A stretch of 64,000 nt of DNA. Origin: Prorocentrum cordatum (Eukaryota; Sar; Dinophyceae; Prorocentrales; Prorocentraceae). This document shows, one piece after another, positions 43,715 through 55,450 of the stretch (the first letter of the stretch is position 1; each line of letters opens with the position of its first letter). The stretch lies in the NCBI GenBank assembly GCA_963575745.1, contig CAUYUJ010014176.1:98501-162500 (forward strand), written 5' to 3'. A program made the position numbers and the translations under genes. The notes under the pieces were generated by a model that had not been told where the DNA came from, ran no database searches, and saw nothing but the letters and a program-made list of their open reading frames with translations.

Positions 43715-44350
43715 CAGGTCCAGGCCTCCCAGATGGGGTCCGAGTAGATGGGGTCGGAGGATGGCGCCGCACCGCCGATGCATCGGCGATGCGGCTCGAT
43801 GTGGAGCTCGATTTCTCCACGCCGACCTCGCCGACACGCATCGGCGACGTCGCCCGTGCACCGCCGATGCAGAGGCGATACATGGGCGATGCGGCGCGCG
43901 ATCCTCATACCACATCGACTCCGACCCCACCTGGGTGGCACCTAATCTATCACGGCCAGGGCCATGATGTCTCCCCGGCTCTCACGGTGCCTCTTCTTCT
44001 TTCGGTGTGTCCTCGTTTCCCTTTTTCGTCCGCGCACGGGTCTCGGGCCACAATCTCCAAGCCCCCCTCTTGGCGGCCCACCCCTTAGACGCCCCCGACT
44101 CGCTGCCAGAGTCGAGGAAACGAACGCATGGAGTCAGGCACGCACAGAGAATGTGCTGGAGGACGGAACGGGGCAAAGTCTTGAATAAAAATCGGACGGA
44201 CGGTTTTCGTCGACTTCGGCCTCTGGGCGCCCTTGTCGGGCCCCGGGACCATCAAACACAGCTCAGGATGAAAAGCTGCTCCCAGGGGAAGGGTCGGGAT
44301 TGGTTTTTCTCCGGCGCACCATTCAGACAAGGAACAATTGGATGCTTGAG
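43715..44350 (+). repeat. Dispersed repeat R3, copy 2
   Basis: Block order matches 9590-10170: GGCCTCCCAGATG, GATGCATCGGCGATGCGGC, GGGCGATGCGGCGCG, CGACTCCGACCCCACC and TCGGCCTCTGGGCGCCC. This copy is interrupted or longer in the middle. Confidence 0.65.
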
Positions 44351-45110
44351 CTGATCCAGATGATCTGGTGGTTCGTAAGTGTAGTCTTCCAGGGTCAGCG
44401 AATTGAACAGATCAAGGCGCCTCATCTCTGGGCGCGGAGAAGGTGCTGGAGGAAGGGGGGAGAGGCCGGGCCCAGGACGGGCAACTCGCTCCAAAGCCGC
44501 CAGCGCTACAGCGCACGTGCGCATCTCAGCGTGCACCGCAGAATAGTCTATTGAGTCAGTCCACTTGGCTCTCGAACGGCCAATTTAGCTGGAGCCTCCT
44601 GGACGCAGATAGGAGGGGTTAGGATGATGCAGGCGGACTCCGGAGGACTCGTAGATTCCAGCGGCGCTCCTGTTTCCAGAAGGATTCTTTTCCAAATCCT
44701 CTAGAAACAATTGTTTTCTATTGAATCCACAGGCGCTCCGTTTTGTCATAAGGACTCCACACGGCTGTTGCGGTGTACGCAGGCGTTGTGGTGTACACAA
44801 GCGCGTCCTGGTCCGGTTTTGCCCTGGTCCTGGTTTTGCCTTGAAGGGGGAAGGCATGTCGCAAGCTGTTCATAATGGAAGAACGCACAGACACAAATCA
44901 TCGTCGATTCCCAGGACAATATGGGAAAACATGGTAAGCGGGGGGGCAGACGAAACTCAGAAACAGTGGAAACATATGGAGAATCCTGGGATTAATTTCT
45001 GTTAGCTGTACTCTTCCCGTCGCCTGTTGGACGCGAAGGGGAAGTCGGGAGCCACTCAGGGGGCCACCTTCGACATGTGTGCGTGCACTCCGCCTCCACG
45101 CTGGCTGGTC
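44351..45110. other. Unassigned
   Basis: No gene recognised. Around 44800-44850 CCTGGTCCTGGTTTTGCCTT resembles 10240-10265, so part is dispersed repeat. Confidence 0.5.
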
Positions 45111-45124
45111 CCCGCTGCCCCGTG

Positions 45125-45480
45125 CCTCACCTCCCTCTCTCCCTCGCGTCCCCTATCCCCTCTCGTCCCCCCTCCTCCTCGCCCTTTCCCTCCTCTTCCT
45201 CCTCCCTCCCTCCCTCCCTCCCTCCCTCCTTCCCTCGCTCCCTCCTTCGCTCCCTCCCGCCTCCCTCCTTCCTCTTCCCTCCTCCCTCCCTCCGCCCTCC
45301 TCCCTCCTCCCTCCTCGCTCTTCACTTCTCCCTCCTCCTCCCTCCTCCCTCCTCCCTCCTCCGCCCTCCTCTCCCTCCCTCCTCCCTCCTCCTCGCTCCT
45401 CACTCCTCCCTCCTCCCTCCTCCCTTTCTCTCCCCCTCCCCTCCGTCCCCCGCTCCCCTTCCCGTCCTCCCTCACCTCCC
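45125..45480. repeat. (CTCC)n / (CCTCCT)n tract
   Basis: About 350 bp of pyrimidine-rich CCTCCCTCC. A similar CTCCCTCC tract with a 56-bp supra-period (CCTCCCTCGCTCCCTCCCTC) lies at 45648-45775. Pro/Ser/Leu frames are artefacts. Confidence 0.9.
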
Positions 45481-45600
45481 CCCCGCTTCCTCCCGCGGTG
45501 CGCGTGCGGCACCCCGTGCGCGCCGCGGAGTCCACGGGCCCGCAGCCGCCCCGGAGCCCTGCGAAGCCCTCTGCCATGGCTCGGGGAGCAGCAGCAGCAT
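45480..45600 (+). repeat. GC-rich block duplicated at 46735-46865
   Basis: GCTTCCTCCCGCGGTGCGCG, TGCGGCACCCCGTGCGCGCC and CACGGGCCCGCAGCCGCCC occur in both places in the same orientation. This points to a segmental duplication of about 120-190 bp. Confidence 0.8.
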
Positions 45601-45647
45601 CAGCGACACGCCGCCGTGGGGAACCCACCTCCGCCTCCGCCTCCGCC

Positions 45648-45775
45648 TCCCTCCCTCCCTCGCTCCCTCCCTCTCTCCCTTCCTCCCTCCCTCCCTCGCT
45701 CCCTCCCTCTCTCCCTTCCTCCCTCCCTCCCTCGCTCCCTCCCTCTCCCCCTTCCTCCCTCCCTCCCTCGCTCCC
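45648..45775. repeat. CTCCCTCC tract with 56-bp supra-period
   Basis: CCTTCCTCCCTCCCTCGCTC recurs with a spacing of about 56 bp. The tract is flanked on both sides by GCCGCCGTGGGGA(A/C)CCACC. Confidence 0.85.
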
Positions 45776-46290
45776 ACGCCGCCGTGGGGACCCACCAGGC
45801 GTTCCCGCCCCGTGGAAGAGACACCAGGCGTTCGGACAAGCACAGAGGAGCACAGTACAGGGACGCGCATCGAGAAGCCGAATGCTGTTCGTCTCCGGGG
45901 TTCTTCGCTCCGTGCGATGCGCGGCGACTTTGGCGGCCGTTGAAGGAGCTGCTTCATGCAGGGTGCTCCGGGCTCCCCCCCCCGCTTGCATCTCGCGCCT
46001 GCTGATTTTCAGGGCTGGCTCTCTTGCGAGGGCTTCTTGCGGCCGCGTCCGCACTGTAACACGCTGACCCCGCCACCGCCGGCAGCGTGACACTGGCGGC
46101 CTGGGCCACTCCCTTGCCGTGACCGGCTCCTAAGGCACTCCAGGGCCCGGGCTGGTCCCCTGTTTGGACCGGCTCCCACGGCGCTCCAGCCGAGACAGCG
46201 GCACCTGCTTCGGGGTGCTGCTCCGGAGACGGGGAGGGGAGGGATGGCAGGAGGGAGCCAGGAGGGAGCCAGGAGGCGGAGGTGACACTT

Positions 46291-46471
46291 CGAGTAGGGG
46301 ATCGACTACAGAAATGCTGAAATGATCTACTCTAGACATTTTCCGTCGAGTCTACGAGAAATGCGTAGAATGCTCCCCCAGATCTACGGAGCAGTCTACG
46401 TATATTCCTCGTAGAGTCGACGAAAAGTCAATCCTGGGGTTCATCAACTCTGTAGTCGGTCTCCTACTCGA
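46291..46471. repeat. FB1 palindromic element, copy A
   Basis: A 181-bp palindrome. The left end, CGAGTAGGGGATCGACTACA, pairs with the right end, TGTAGTCGGTCTCCTACTCG. Pairing continues through CCGTCGAGTCTACGAGAAAT and GCGTAGAATGCTCC to a loop of about 11 bp (CCCAGATCTAC). Flanks extend the symmetry by TT/AA. Same family as copies B, C and D below. Confidence 0.9.
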
Positions 46472-46567
46472 ACACTGGTGGCTCTTCCTCTCTCCCGAGT
46501 GGCCCGTCGTTGTCGTTGTCGTCGCGATCATCGTCGTTGTCCTTCTTGGTCGGCGGCACTGGCAGTA

Positions 46568-46684
46568 AGGCCCTCACAATACGTAGAATGCTCCGCAGAT
46601 CTACGGAGCATTCTGCACATTTCTCGCAGATTCGCCGAGCAATCAAGTCTGGGGTGCAGTTCTGTAGTCGATCTCCTACTCGAT
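46568..46684 (-). repeat. FB1 element, copy B (partial)
   Basis: The right half reads CTGTAGTCGATCTCCTACTC and G. The centre has the perfect hairpin GAATGCTCCG/CGGAGCATTC. Beyond the centre it continues into CACAATAC..GGCCCTC and GTCGTTGTCC-type sequence that also occurs, inverted, inside copy C. Confidence 0.8.
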
Positions 46685-46734
46685 TCCCCCTCCCCTCCGT
46701 CCCCCCCTCCCCCCTTCCCGTCCTCCCTCACTCC

Positions 46735-46865
46735 CCCCCCGCTTCCTCCCGCGGTGCGCGTGCGGCACCCCGTGCGCGCCGCGAAGCCCACGGGCCCGCA
46801 GCCGCCCAGGAGCCCCCCCCCCCCGTCCTCCGCCCCCCCCCTGGAGCTCTGCGAGGGCCTCCGCC
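46735..46865 (+). repeat. Second copy of the GC-rich block at 45480-45600
   Basis: Same GCGGTGCGCGTGCGGCACCC and GGGCCCGCAGCCGCCC strings. It lies between FB1 copies B and C. Confidence 0.8.
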
Positions 46866-47020
46866 GTGGCCCGAACACTGGTGGCTCCTCCTCCACCCCC
46901 CGAGTGGCCCCGCTCGGCCCGCCTCCGCCGCCACCTCCCCGCTCGGCCCGGACCTGCCTCGCCCGCCCCTGCCCGCGGCGCCGCGGGAGGCGATCTGGGG
47001 CGAGGCACCGCTCCCGCGCT

Positions 47021-47198
47021 CGAGCAGGGGATCGACTACAGAGCTGATGTGCCCCAGACTTGATCGCTCGTCGAATCTGCGCGACATGTGTAGAATGCTC
47101 CGTATATCTACGGAGCACTCTACGTATTGTGAAGGCCTTGCGGCCTGCGCCGCCGACCCAGAAGGACGACGACGACGACGACGACCACGACCACGACG

Positions 47199-47233
<35 letters not shown>

Positions 47234-47356
47234 GACGATCGCGACGACAACCGCAACGACAACGACAACGACGAGCTAATGACCCTGGAGCATTCTACGC
47301 AACTCTCGTAGACTCGACGGAAAAAGTTCGGAGCACTGTAGTCGATCCCCTACCCG
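47021..47356 (+). repeat. FB1 element, copy C, with internal insertion
   Basis: Left arm CGAGCAGGGGATCGACTACA and the central TGCTCC..GGAGCA hairpin are intact. The right arm, CTGTAGTCGATCCCCTACCC, is displaced by about 170 bp. GGAGCACTCTACG before and GGAGCATTCTACG after the insert look like a 13-bp duplication. The insert contains a (GAC)n/(CACGAC)n tract at 47163-47280. Confidence 0.8.
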
Positions 47357-47361
47357 GCAGG

Positions 47362-47530
47362 CGCGGTAGGTTCGCGCCGTGTCGACCGGCGTCCTCCCCG
47401 CCACCCGCGTTCAAATCGGTTGATGTTGAACGATCCAGCGTTTCTGAGACGGCCGCTCGTTCAAGTTTGAACGATCGCCGCGGTGTCAGGAGCCAACTCC
47501 TGGGTCGACACGGCACGAACCTGCCGTAGG
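47362..47530. repeat. FB5 palindromic element
   Basis: GGTAGGTTCGCGCCGTGTCG at the left pairs with CGACACGGCACGAACCTGCC at the right. The inner part also pairs in places (GTTGAACGATC with the AAGTTTGAACGATC region), but less well. It begins immediately after FB1 copy C. Confidence 0.7.
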
Positions 47531-47534
47531 GGCC

Positions 47535-47734
47535 TCGGGTGTTGCCAGAGCCTTTGAACGAAACACGGCAGAAACATTCTGACGGGGCGAGGACGAGGAC
47601 AAGTCCGTTCCCTCGGAGCGTTCCGGAACGCTTCGAGAAGGCTGCGGCGCCCGAGACATCCTCCAGAGCCGCCGTATCTCAGAGATTCTCGACTTATCCT
47701 CGCCTAATTTTGTCCTCGTCCTGACGTTGTCTTG
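47535..47734. repeat. Dispersed GC-rich repeat (GCGTTCCGGAACGC)
   Basis: GGAGCGTTCCGGAACGCTTC and CATCCTCCAGAGCCGCC, then TCTCAGAGA, have diverged relatives at about 11835-11925 and 25055-25090. No gene recognised. Confidence 0.5.
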
Positions 47735-47888
47735 CACATGCTTTCTCGGAGGCCCGCGCGGATTCCTTGGATCGGCGTTGGGCCCCCCTGCGGCGCCTCC
47801 AGGGCCCTGGCGCGCTCCTCGCGCCAGGGAGGGGGGGTCCAGCGCCGATCCAAGAGATCCGCACGGAGCTCCGAGAAAGTATGCTGGT
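47735..47888. repeat. FB4 palindromic element
   Basis: TTTCTCGGAGGCCCGCGCGG, then CTTGGATCGGCG, at the left pairs with CGCCGATCCAAG and CCGCACGGAGCTCCGAGAAA at the right. The centre is a perfect CCCTGGCGCG/CGCGCCAGGG hairpin with a 5-base loop (CTCCT). One arm also occurs alone at 26812-26865. Confidence 0.85.
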
Positions 47889-48227
47889 GCCGGCTTTTGC
47901 TCCTCGACAGAGGTGTCCCTCCAAACTCGAGCCTTGCGTCTCCCCGACCGACAGAGGCCCCCATGGCCTCCAGAGCACCGCCCAGGGGGCCGAGGGGGCC
48001 TCCGAGACGGAGCGAGAAGGGACACCTCGCTGAGGCAGCCCCCCCCCCCCCGCGAGGTGCGATGCGTCGGCGACGCGTCGGCAACATCTGGGCACGCTCA
48101 GAACGCCCTCGGCGAGGCGCAGCTGCTGGAAACCATCCTGAGGCTGGAAAGCCTCCGGGACCTCGCGAGTACGCCCCCAATCCGCCCGTTTCGAACGCCC
48201 GACAACTTCGACCCCCCCCTCCCAATT

Positions 48228-48400
48228 CGAGTAGGGGATCGACTACAGAATTGATGTACCCCAGGTTTGAATTTCCGCCGCAGCTGCGAGAAGTGCGTAG
48301 AGTGCTCCGTAGATCTGGGGAGCACTCTGCGTAGTTGTCGTAGCCTCGACGGACAACACAGTTTCGGGGTAGGTCCATTCTGTAGCCGATCCCCCACTCG
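48228..48400. repeat. FB1 palindromic element, copy D
   Basis: A 173-bp palindrome. The left end, CGAGTAGGGGATCGACTACA, pairs with TGTAGCCGATCCCCCACTCG. TACCCC, GTCCG/CCGCC, and GCGTAGAGTGCTCC with GGAGCACTCTGCG pair inward to a GTAGATCTG-like loop. Differences from copy A often fall in both arms, as expected if the hairpin is maintained, though this needs an alignment. Confidence 0.9.
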
Positions 48401-49192
48401 ACCCGTGCCATGTTGCCCCGTCAGCGGCGGCGCTCCTCCGCCCCTCCTCTCCGGAAGTTGCGCCGGAGTCCCACGGCCCGCCGCCCTCCTCGCCGCTCGC
48501 CGCCGCCACGGGCGTCGGCGGCGTCGCCGCCTCGGCCGTTGCCCACGTCGCTTCGTCGCCGCTCGCCGCTCGCCGCGGCGAGACACCGTCGCGCTTCTTC
48601 TTGTTGATGCGCCGGAGCCCTGCGGCCCGTCGCCCCGGCCTCAGGGGCAGCGTGAGGGGGACTGGGCTCAGGGGCGGAAGCTTCGAGCTGGAACCGGCGA
48701 TGCACGTCGCCGACAGATCGGTGGTAGGACCCCGATCGCAGATCCAGACGTTACTGGGCGGGGCGAGTTTGTCTGGCCCCACTCGGCAGTGGATGGGCGA
48801 TTGGGGGTGGCCAGACGATGCCTTTCGCAGGATTTGACGCGCGGATTTCCACTGCTCGGACAGCCTCTGCGTAGTGGTATTTTGCCACCGCTGGAGCACC
48901 CCTGCGCGCATCGGCGCTGAATCTTCGCTCGACGGTGCGTTGGAAGCGAATCGTTTGACACTCCTGAGCCTATTCCCTCCCGAACGTTGCCCCTGGCCTT
49001 CCGCTCCTCAGTTACTCGGGCCTCCGGCGGCCGTTCGTAATGATGCAGGCACCCCCAGGACGCTCTCAGCGAGACGCGGCCGCTGGAGGGCATCCCGAGC
49101 CTAGAGAACCTCCAGTATCTGGCGAAGGCGTCCGAAAACCTTCACAAACTCGAACCTCGAACCCTCGAAAGTCCCCCTGAGCCCATCCCCTC
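48401..49192. other. GC-rich spacer with inverted R2 copy
   Basis: The reverse-oriented R2 copy lies at about 48600-48760 (CTGGAACCGGCGATGCACGT, CGCCGACAGATCGGTGG). No gene recognised in the rest. Confidence 0.5.
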
Positions 49193-49388
49193 GGCGGCGA
49201 GCGAGGGGGGGAAGTGAGAAGGAGAGGGCCTTCTCCGAAAGCGGCGGGACCTCTGAGAAGCCCTCGTGCCTTCTGAGAAGTTGTCTGTGTCTTTGGGGAC
49301 AGCTCAGAACACTTCTCGGCAGGCCGGGGGCCTTCCGAGCCTTCTGAGAAGTCCCGCCCGCTCCCACCTCCCCCCACGGGCTCGCCGC
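49193..49388. repeat. FB2 palindromic element, copy 3
   Basis: GGCGGCGAGCGAGGGGGGAA, then GTGAGAAGGAG, pairs with CCCGCTCCCACCTCCCCCCA and GGGCTCGCCGC. It is 196 bp. The right arm has lost the CTTCTCAC word, so this copy is slightly more decayed. Confidence 0.85.
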
Positions 49389-50746
49389 TGCATCCCCTCC
49401 CTCACGTCGCCCCTGGCCGCCGCTCGCCGCGCCCTCGCTGCATCCTCAGCGCCGCCGCGCGCCGCGGCGGCGGCGGGCGCGCTCCTCGCGCGCACGCGCG
49501 CCATGGCGCGGCCTGTGCGGCCCTGCCGGTGCGCGGCGGCGGGCCAGAAGAGGAGGGTCGGAGCACAGAAGGAACACGGTCAAAAAGCAGGGCTCGAGCC
49601 AGAGGATGTTTGGGAGATTTCGTGGGCCGTTCTCGTTTTGATTTCGTTTCGCAGCAAGGGTAGAACGAAGGCAGAGCGAAGTAGCACAACAGCACAACGA
49701 ACACGAGAAACACTGTATAGCTCGAGCCCTGAGTCGAAACACAAAGTAAGGATGATAAACTTTCCAAGGTTACCCTCGCATCCTTGGCCCTTCGGCCCAT
49801 CCTCGTCAACTTTCGCTGGCCAGCCCCTCAGGGTACCCTTGGGGCGGGCTGTATCCTTGGCCTTCCAAGGTCCTCGCATCCTGACCTCGCATCCTGATTC
49901 TGCGATTCGACTGTAGCTTCGGATCTAACCAGGACCCCGGGTAAGGGGAACGAGTTTGTGATTGGGCCCCGAAGCAACAGCAATTGGCCAAGAATGACTC
50001 AACCAAGTCTACCGCATCTGGTGTTTCCTCCAGTGACGGCAGTTCCGCTTAGTGGAATGAGACCGGGAGGCGTCCCCAGGTGCACATCAATGAGCCAGGT
50101 CTCACTGAACCCACTTCCTCCTCCTGCTCCTCCTCCTGCTCCTCCTCCTCCTCCGCCAGCAAGACTATGTCCGATCAAATGAGACAGCACCCGCTGGTCG
50201 CCGCGCGTCTGCGCAGGCCTTGGCGCTTAAGCTGCCCGTGTGAGGTCGCGCGTGAGCGCCACCGTCTCCAACGTGGCGTGCCGCGCTGGCGGCCCGCGAA
50301 AGCCACTGCGTAAGGTCGGTGTGCCATCTCTCGCAAGATCCGTTTCTTCTCGCCGCTCGCGTGGGCCGACAGGACCAGGGATAGCAGCAGCACGAGATAG
50401 TCAGCACTGAGCCTCGAGCCGTTCGCCTCGGAGGGGGGAAGGGGGGGCGGGAAGGGGTGAGGGGGGGAGGGGGTTCTCGTGGATGGTCCCACCATTCGTT
50501 CTCATTCTCTGATGAGTCCTGCCTGCACTGGCAACCGTCGACTGTCCGTTGTCATTCGGGTCAAAGCCCAATGCGGCTGCATTGCACGGAGTCGCTAGCA
50601 GCAGACGGCGTTCAAACGTATACACTCCAGCCGTGCCACATGGGAACATAAGCAGAAATATCCGACATTGGTATTTGATCATCCTGTCATGCCATTGCCA
50701 AGTGATTGGGTCAGCGCTACTTCCACCCGAGAAGGGGGAGGGGGCC
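49389..50746. other. Unassigned, with R1 copy 3 at 49755-49905
   Basis: The R1 copy includes GGTTACCCTCGCATCCTTGG, TTTCGCTGGCC and CATCCTGACC. CCTCCTGCTCC repeats occur at about 50115-50150. No gene recognised. Confidence 0.5.
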
Positions 50747-50814
50747 CGTGGACCTCCACTCCGCGGGACCTCCCAGCTTTCGCAGCCCCCCTTAGGGAGC
50801 CGCGAGGTTTGGCT

Positions 50815-51004
50815 GTATCTCACCACCCACCAAACCACCCCAACCCAACCCGAAGGCCCAAATTTATCCTCGATTTCCAGTGGGGGGGGGGGGTCGGGGA
50901 ACGTTGAAAAAACACGTGGTATCCGTACCCCCCCCAACCCGAAATTCGGGTCAAATTCGCGTCTTCGGGTTGGGTTGGGGTGGTCTGGTAGGTAGTCAGT
51001 ATCC
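50815..51004. repeat. FB6 palindromic element between direct repeats
   Basis: ACCACCCCAACCCAACCCGA (from about 50834) pairs with TTCGGGTTGGGTTGGGGTGG (from about 50964). The arms extend outwards to CTGTATCTCACC and GGTAGTCAGTATCC. Just outside, CTCCGCGGGACCTCCC occurs on both sides (about 50758 and 51016) with related neighbours, so the element sits within a duplicated block. Confidence 0.8.
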
Positions 51005-51174
51005 CCGTGGCCCTCCGCTCCGCGGGACCTCCCGGGAGCCCACGACAGCGGCGACGGGTGCGCACTTCGCAGCCCCCGGCGGGAGGAGGGAGGGGCCGCG
51101 GGCGGAGCGGGGAGCAGGGGCGGAGGCCGCGGCGCGGCTCTGCGGGCCCGCGGCGGTGGGCACACGGGAACGGA

Positions 51175-51265
51175 GGAGGAGGAGGAGGAGGAGGAGGAGG
51201 AGGAGGAGGAGGAGGAGGGAGGAGGAGGAGGAGGAGGAGGAGGAGGAGGAGGAGGAGGAGGAGGG
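51175..51265. repeat. (GGA)n microsatellite
   Basis: About 90 bp, one GGGA slip. Confidence 0.95.
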
Positions 51266-51330
51266 TACTGAGGGTACTGATGACGCGGGGTGGGTCTACA
51301 CCCCCTGGCACGCAGGCCAAAAACAGGAGG

Positions 51331-51984
51331 CTAGCCTATGCTATCCTCCTCATCCCAATCAGCCGGATCGACTTCCCGACGGCGCTGGTCACTCTCCCAA
51401 GCAACAAGCGCCTCTGGAGTAGCGAAACCGTGCAATCTAGCAATCTGTTGGGGTGACAAGGTTGGAAGCTCAGCGATCGCTGAAGTCGGGAGCGGCACCT
51501 CCGTGGCCGCAACTGGCGCCTCAACAGCATCACTGTTTAGACCCACGTCCCCACCAGCACCACCCCCACCAGGCTCAAAGCCAAGCAAAGGACCCCAAAC
51601 AGCCTTCATATCATCTGTCGGCCCGAACGGAGTGCCCACAGTGGCCTTCCCCAGGTTGTGACCTGGGAACAAACCACGTTTTAAACGCGACCTCTGGGTC
51701 TTATACCCCGTATGGCCTGATCCCTTGCAGTTTGCTTGAAGGCCTCCCCGCGCACTCTGATGCGCCGAGGCCCCACAGCACTTACAAAAAATTAAATCGT
51801 CGAGAGCTTCCCCATCTTCAGCCTGGACCGCGGCCTGGACGATGGAGTGGTTTCTAAGCACCCAGGGAACCCCAGAAACATGGAGGAAGTCCCTGGGTGC
51901 AGGATGAGGCGGAGGAGGCGGAGGCGGAGCGGGGGAGGACCCCGAAGCTCCCGCGGTGCTGGGGCGCCGTTCGAACGGCTGCAC
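51331..51984 (-). pseudogene. 3' fragment of a retroelement frame (Cys finger domain)
   Basis: A 217-codon minus-strand frame. The central part reads LIFCKCCGASAHQSARGGLQ, then CKGSG, LKRGLFPGH. The same arrangement (C-x2-CG, a Leu/Cys pair, then a basic stretch ending GL-P) closes the RT/RNase H protein at 39682 (CMVCGSV..APCKK..GLLPEG). I therefore read it as the C-terminal finger of a related element whose RT is missing. After the finger comes an acidic tail ending DPADWDEEDSIG. The N-terminus is Pro-rich and the upstream side is a GGA tract. Confidence 0.6.
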
Positions 51985-52034
51985 TCCTGCTTGCTCGCAT
52001 GCCTCTAAAAGGGCCTCGGAGTATTCATCGTCGA

Positions 52035-52255
52035 ATTGGATGGAGGAGGAGGAGGAGGAGGAGGAGGAGGAGGAGGAGGAGGAGGAGGAGGAGGAGGAGG
52101 AGGAGGAGGAAAGGGCCCAGTGTAAACCCAGAAGCCATCAACGATGTCGGAACAAACCCTCCCTCCAAGCTCCCTGGAAAACAATAGTTTGGAGGAGGAG
52201 GAGGAGGAGGAGGAGGAGGTGGAGGAGGTGGAGGAGGAGGAGGGGGAGAGCAGAG
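52035..52255. repeat. (GGA)n microsatellites
   Basis: GGA runs at 52040-52110 and 52190-52250, separated by sequence around ACGATGTCGGAACAAACCC. Poly-Glu frames on plus and poly-Pro on minus. Confidence 0.95.
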
Positions 52256-52865
52256 GAGATAGAGCCGGAGAGCGTCTTACATTGGGCTCTCTGAGACTTT
52301 CAGGTCGATCTTGGTCTCGGCGGAGCCCTCCTGGTTGATTTTGGCCTCTCGAGTCTGGGTCCCGCAGGGACCGATTGATATTGCGGGCGGCGCAGCCGCC
52401 GGGGGTCCGATCGCCCGGCGATCGGACTTTTCGGTCGCCGACTCGACTCAAGGTCTGAGTTCGAGCCACATTGTCCGCGGGCGTTATCAGGGGGGGGTTA
52501 TTTTGGGGTCGGTGGCGTCACGTTTCGCGCCAGCGCCGTCTGGGAGTGTTCAGGAAGAACGAAAGATAGTTCGTACGTCAGCAAGAATCGCGACGTTACC
52601 TTGGGGGAGGTCGGCCTGTGCCCGTAACGGCCGCTATCGCTGGGAATAAACCAGGAAATCTGACGCCTTGCTCGTCTCTCAACTAATAGACACTACCCAA
52701 TACCTTTGGCCAGAGCCCAGCGCCAATCCTCAGGAGGTATTCTTGAGTGGTGCTGGTGGGGGCCCGCCCAGTTACACTCACTCTTACGACTGCGGGCTTG
52801 GGCTGAAGCACAGTACCCAGATTTCCAGCAACACCGTATTTCAATCGCCGCACAGAAGACACTTG
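52256..52865. other. Unassigned, with a strong small hairpin
   Basis: GTCCGATCGC/GCGATCGGAC at about 52408-52430 is a perfect stem with a 3-base loop, followed by TTTT. An open plus frame at about 52695-52870 (reading ILEWCWWGPAQLHSLLRLRA) runs into the GGA tract. No family recognised. Confidence 0.4.
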
Positions 52866-53015
52866 AGGAGGAAGTGAGGAGGAGGAGGAGGTGGAGGAGG
52901 AGGAGGAGGAGGAGGTGGAGGAGGAGGAGGAGGGGGAGGCTGAGGAGGAGAATGAGGAGGAGAATGAGGAGGAGGAGGAGGATGCTGAAGGGAGGAGGAA
53001 GGGGGGAGGGAGTGA
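52866..53015. repeat. (GGA)n microsatellite
   Basis: GGA with GGT, GAAT and GCT interruptions. Confidence 0.9.
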
Positions 53016-53019
53016 GGAG

Positions 53020-55150
<2,131 letters not shown>

Positions 55151-55450
55151 GAGGAGGAGGAGGAGGAGGAGGTGGAAGCGGATGCGGAGGCGGAGGCGGC
55201 GGAGGCGGCGGAGGCGACGGAGGGGGCTGAGGAGGAGGAGGAGGAGGAGGAGGAGGAGGAGGAGGAGGAGGAGGAGGAGGAGGAGGAGGAGGAGAAGAAG
55301 GAGGGAGGAGGAGGAGGAGGAGGAGGAGGAGGAGGAGTTGAGGAGAGGAGGAGGAGGAGGAGGAGGAGGAGGTGCGAGGAGGAGAAGGAGGGCGGGGGGG
55401 AGGGGGGGGAGGGGGAGGGGGGAGGAGGAGTAGGGAGAGGAGGAAGGGGA
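55151..55450. repeat. (GGA)n / (GGC) microsatellite
   Basis: GGA with a GGCGGAGGCG-rich stretch at 55175-55225 and G-rich end at 55390-55430. Confidence 0.95.

Noticed and set aside
39682-43941. Taking the RT/RNase H start at 43941.
   Set aside because: The first 100 or so codons translate the flanking R3 repeat and CTC tract, outside the 26-bp direct repeat. The first ATG within the insert is at 43506.
50505-50545. CTGATGAGTCC resembles the core of a hammerhead ribozyme.
   Set aside because: The expected stem II partner GGAC followed by GAAAC is absent. The bases after the GCC/GGC mini-stem read AACCGTC, so the catalytic core cannot form.
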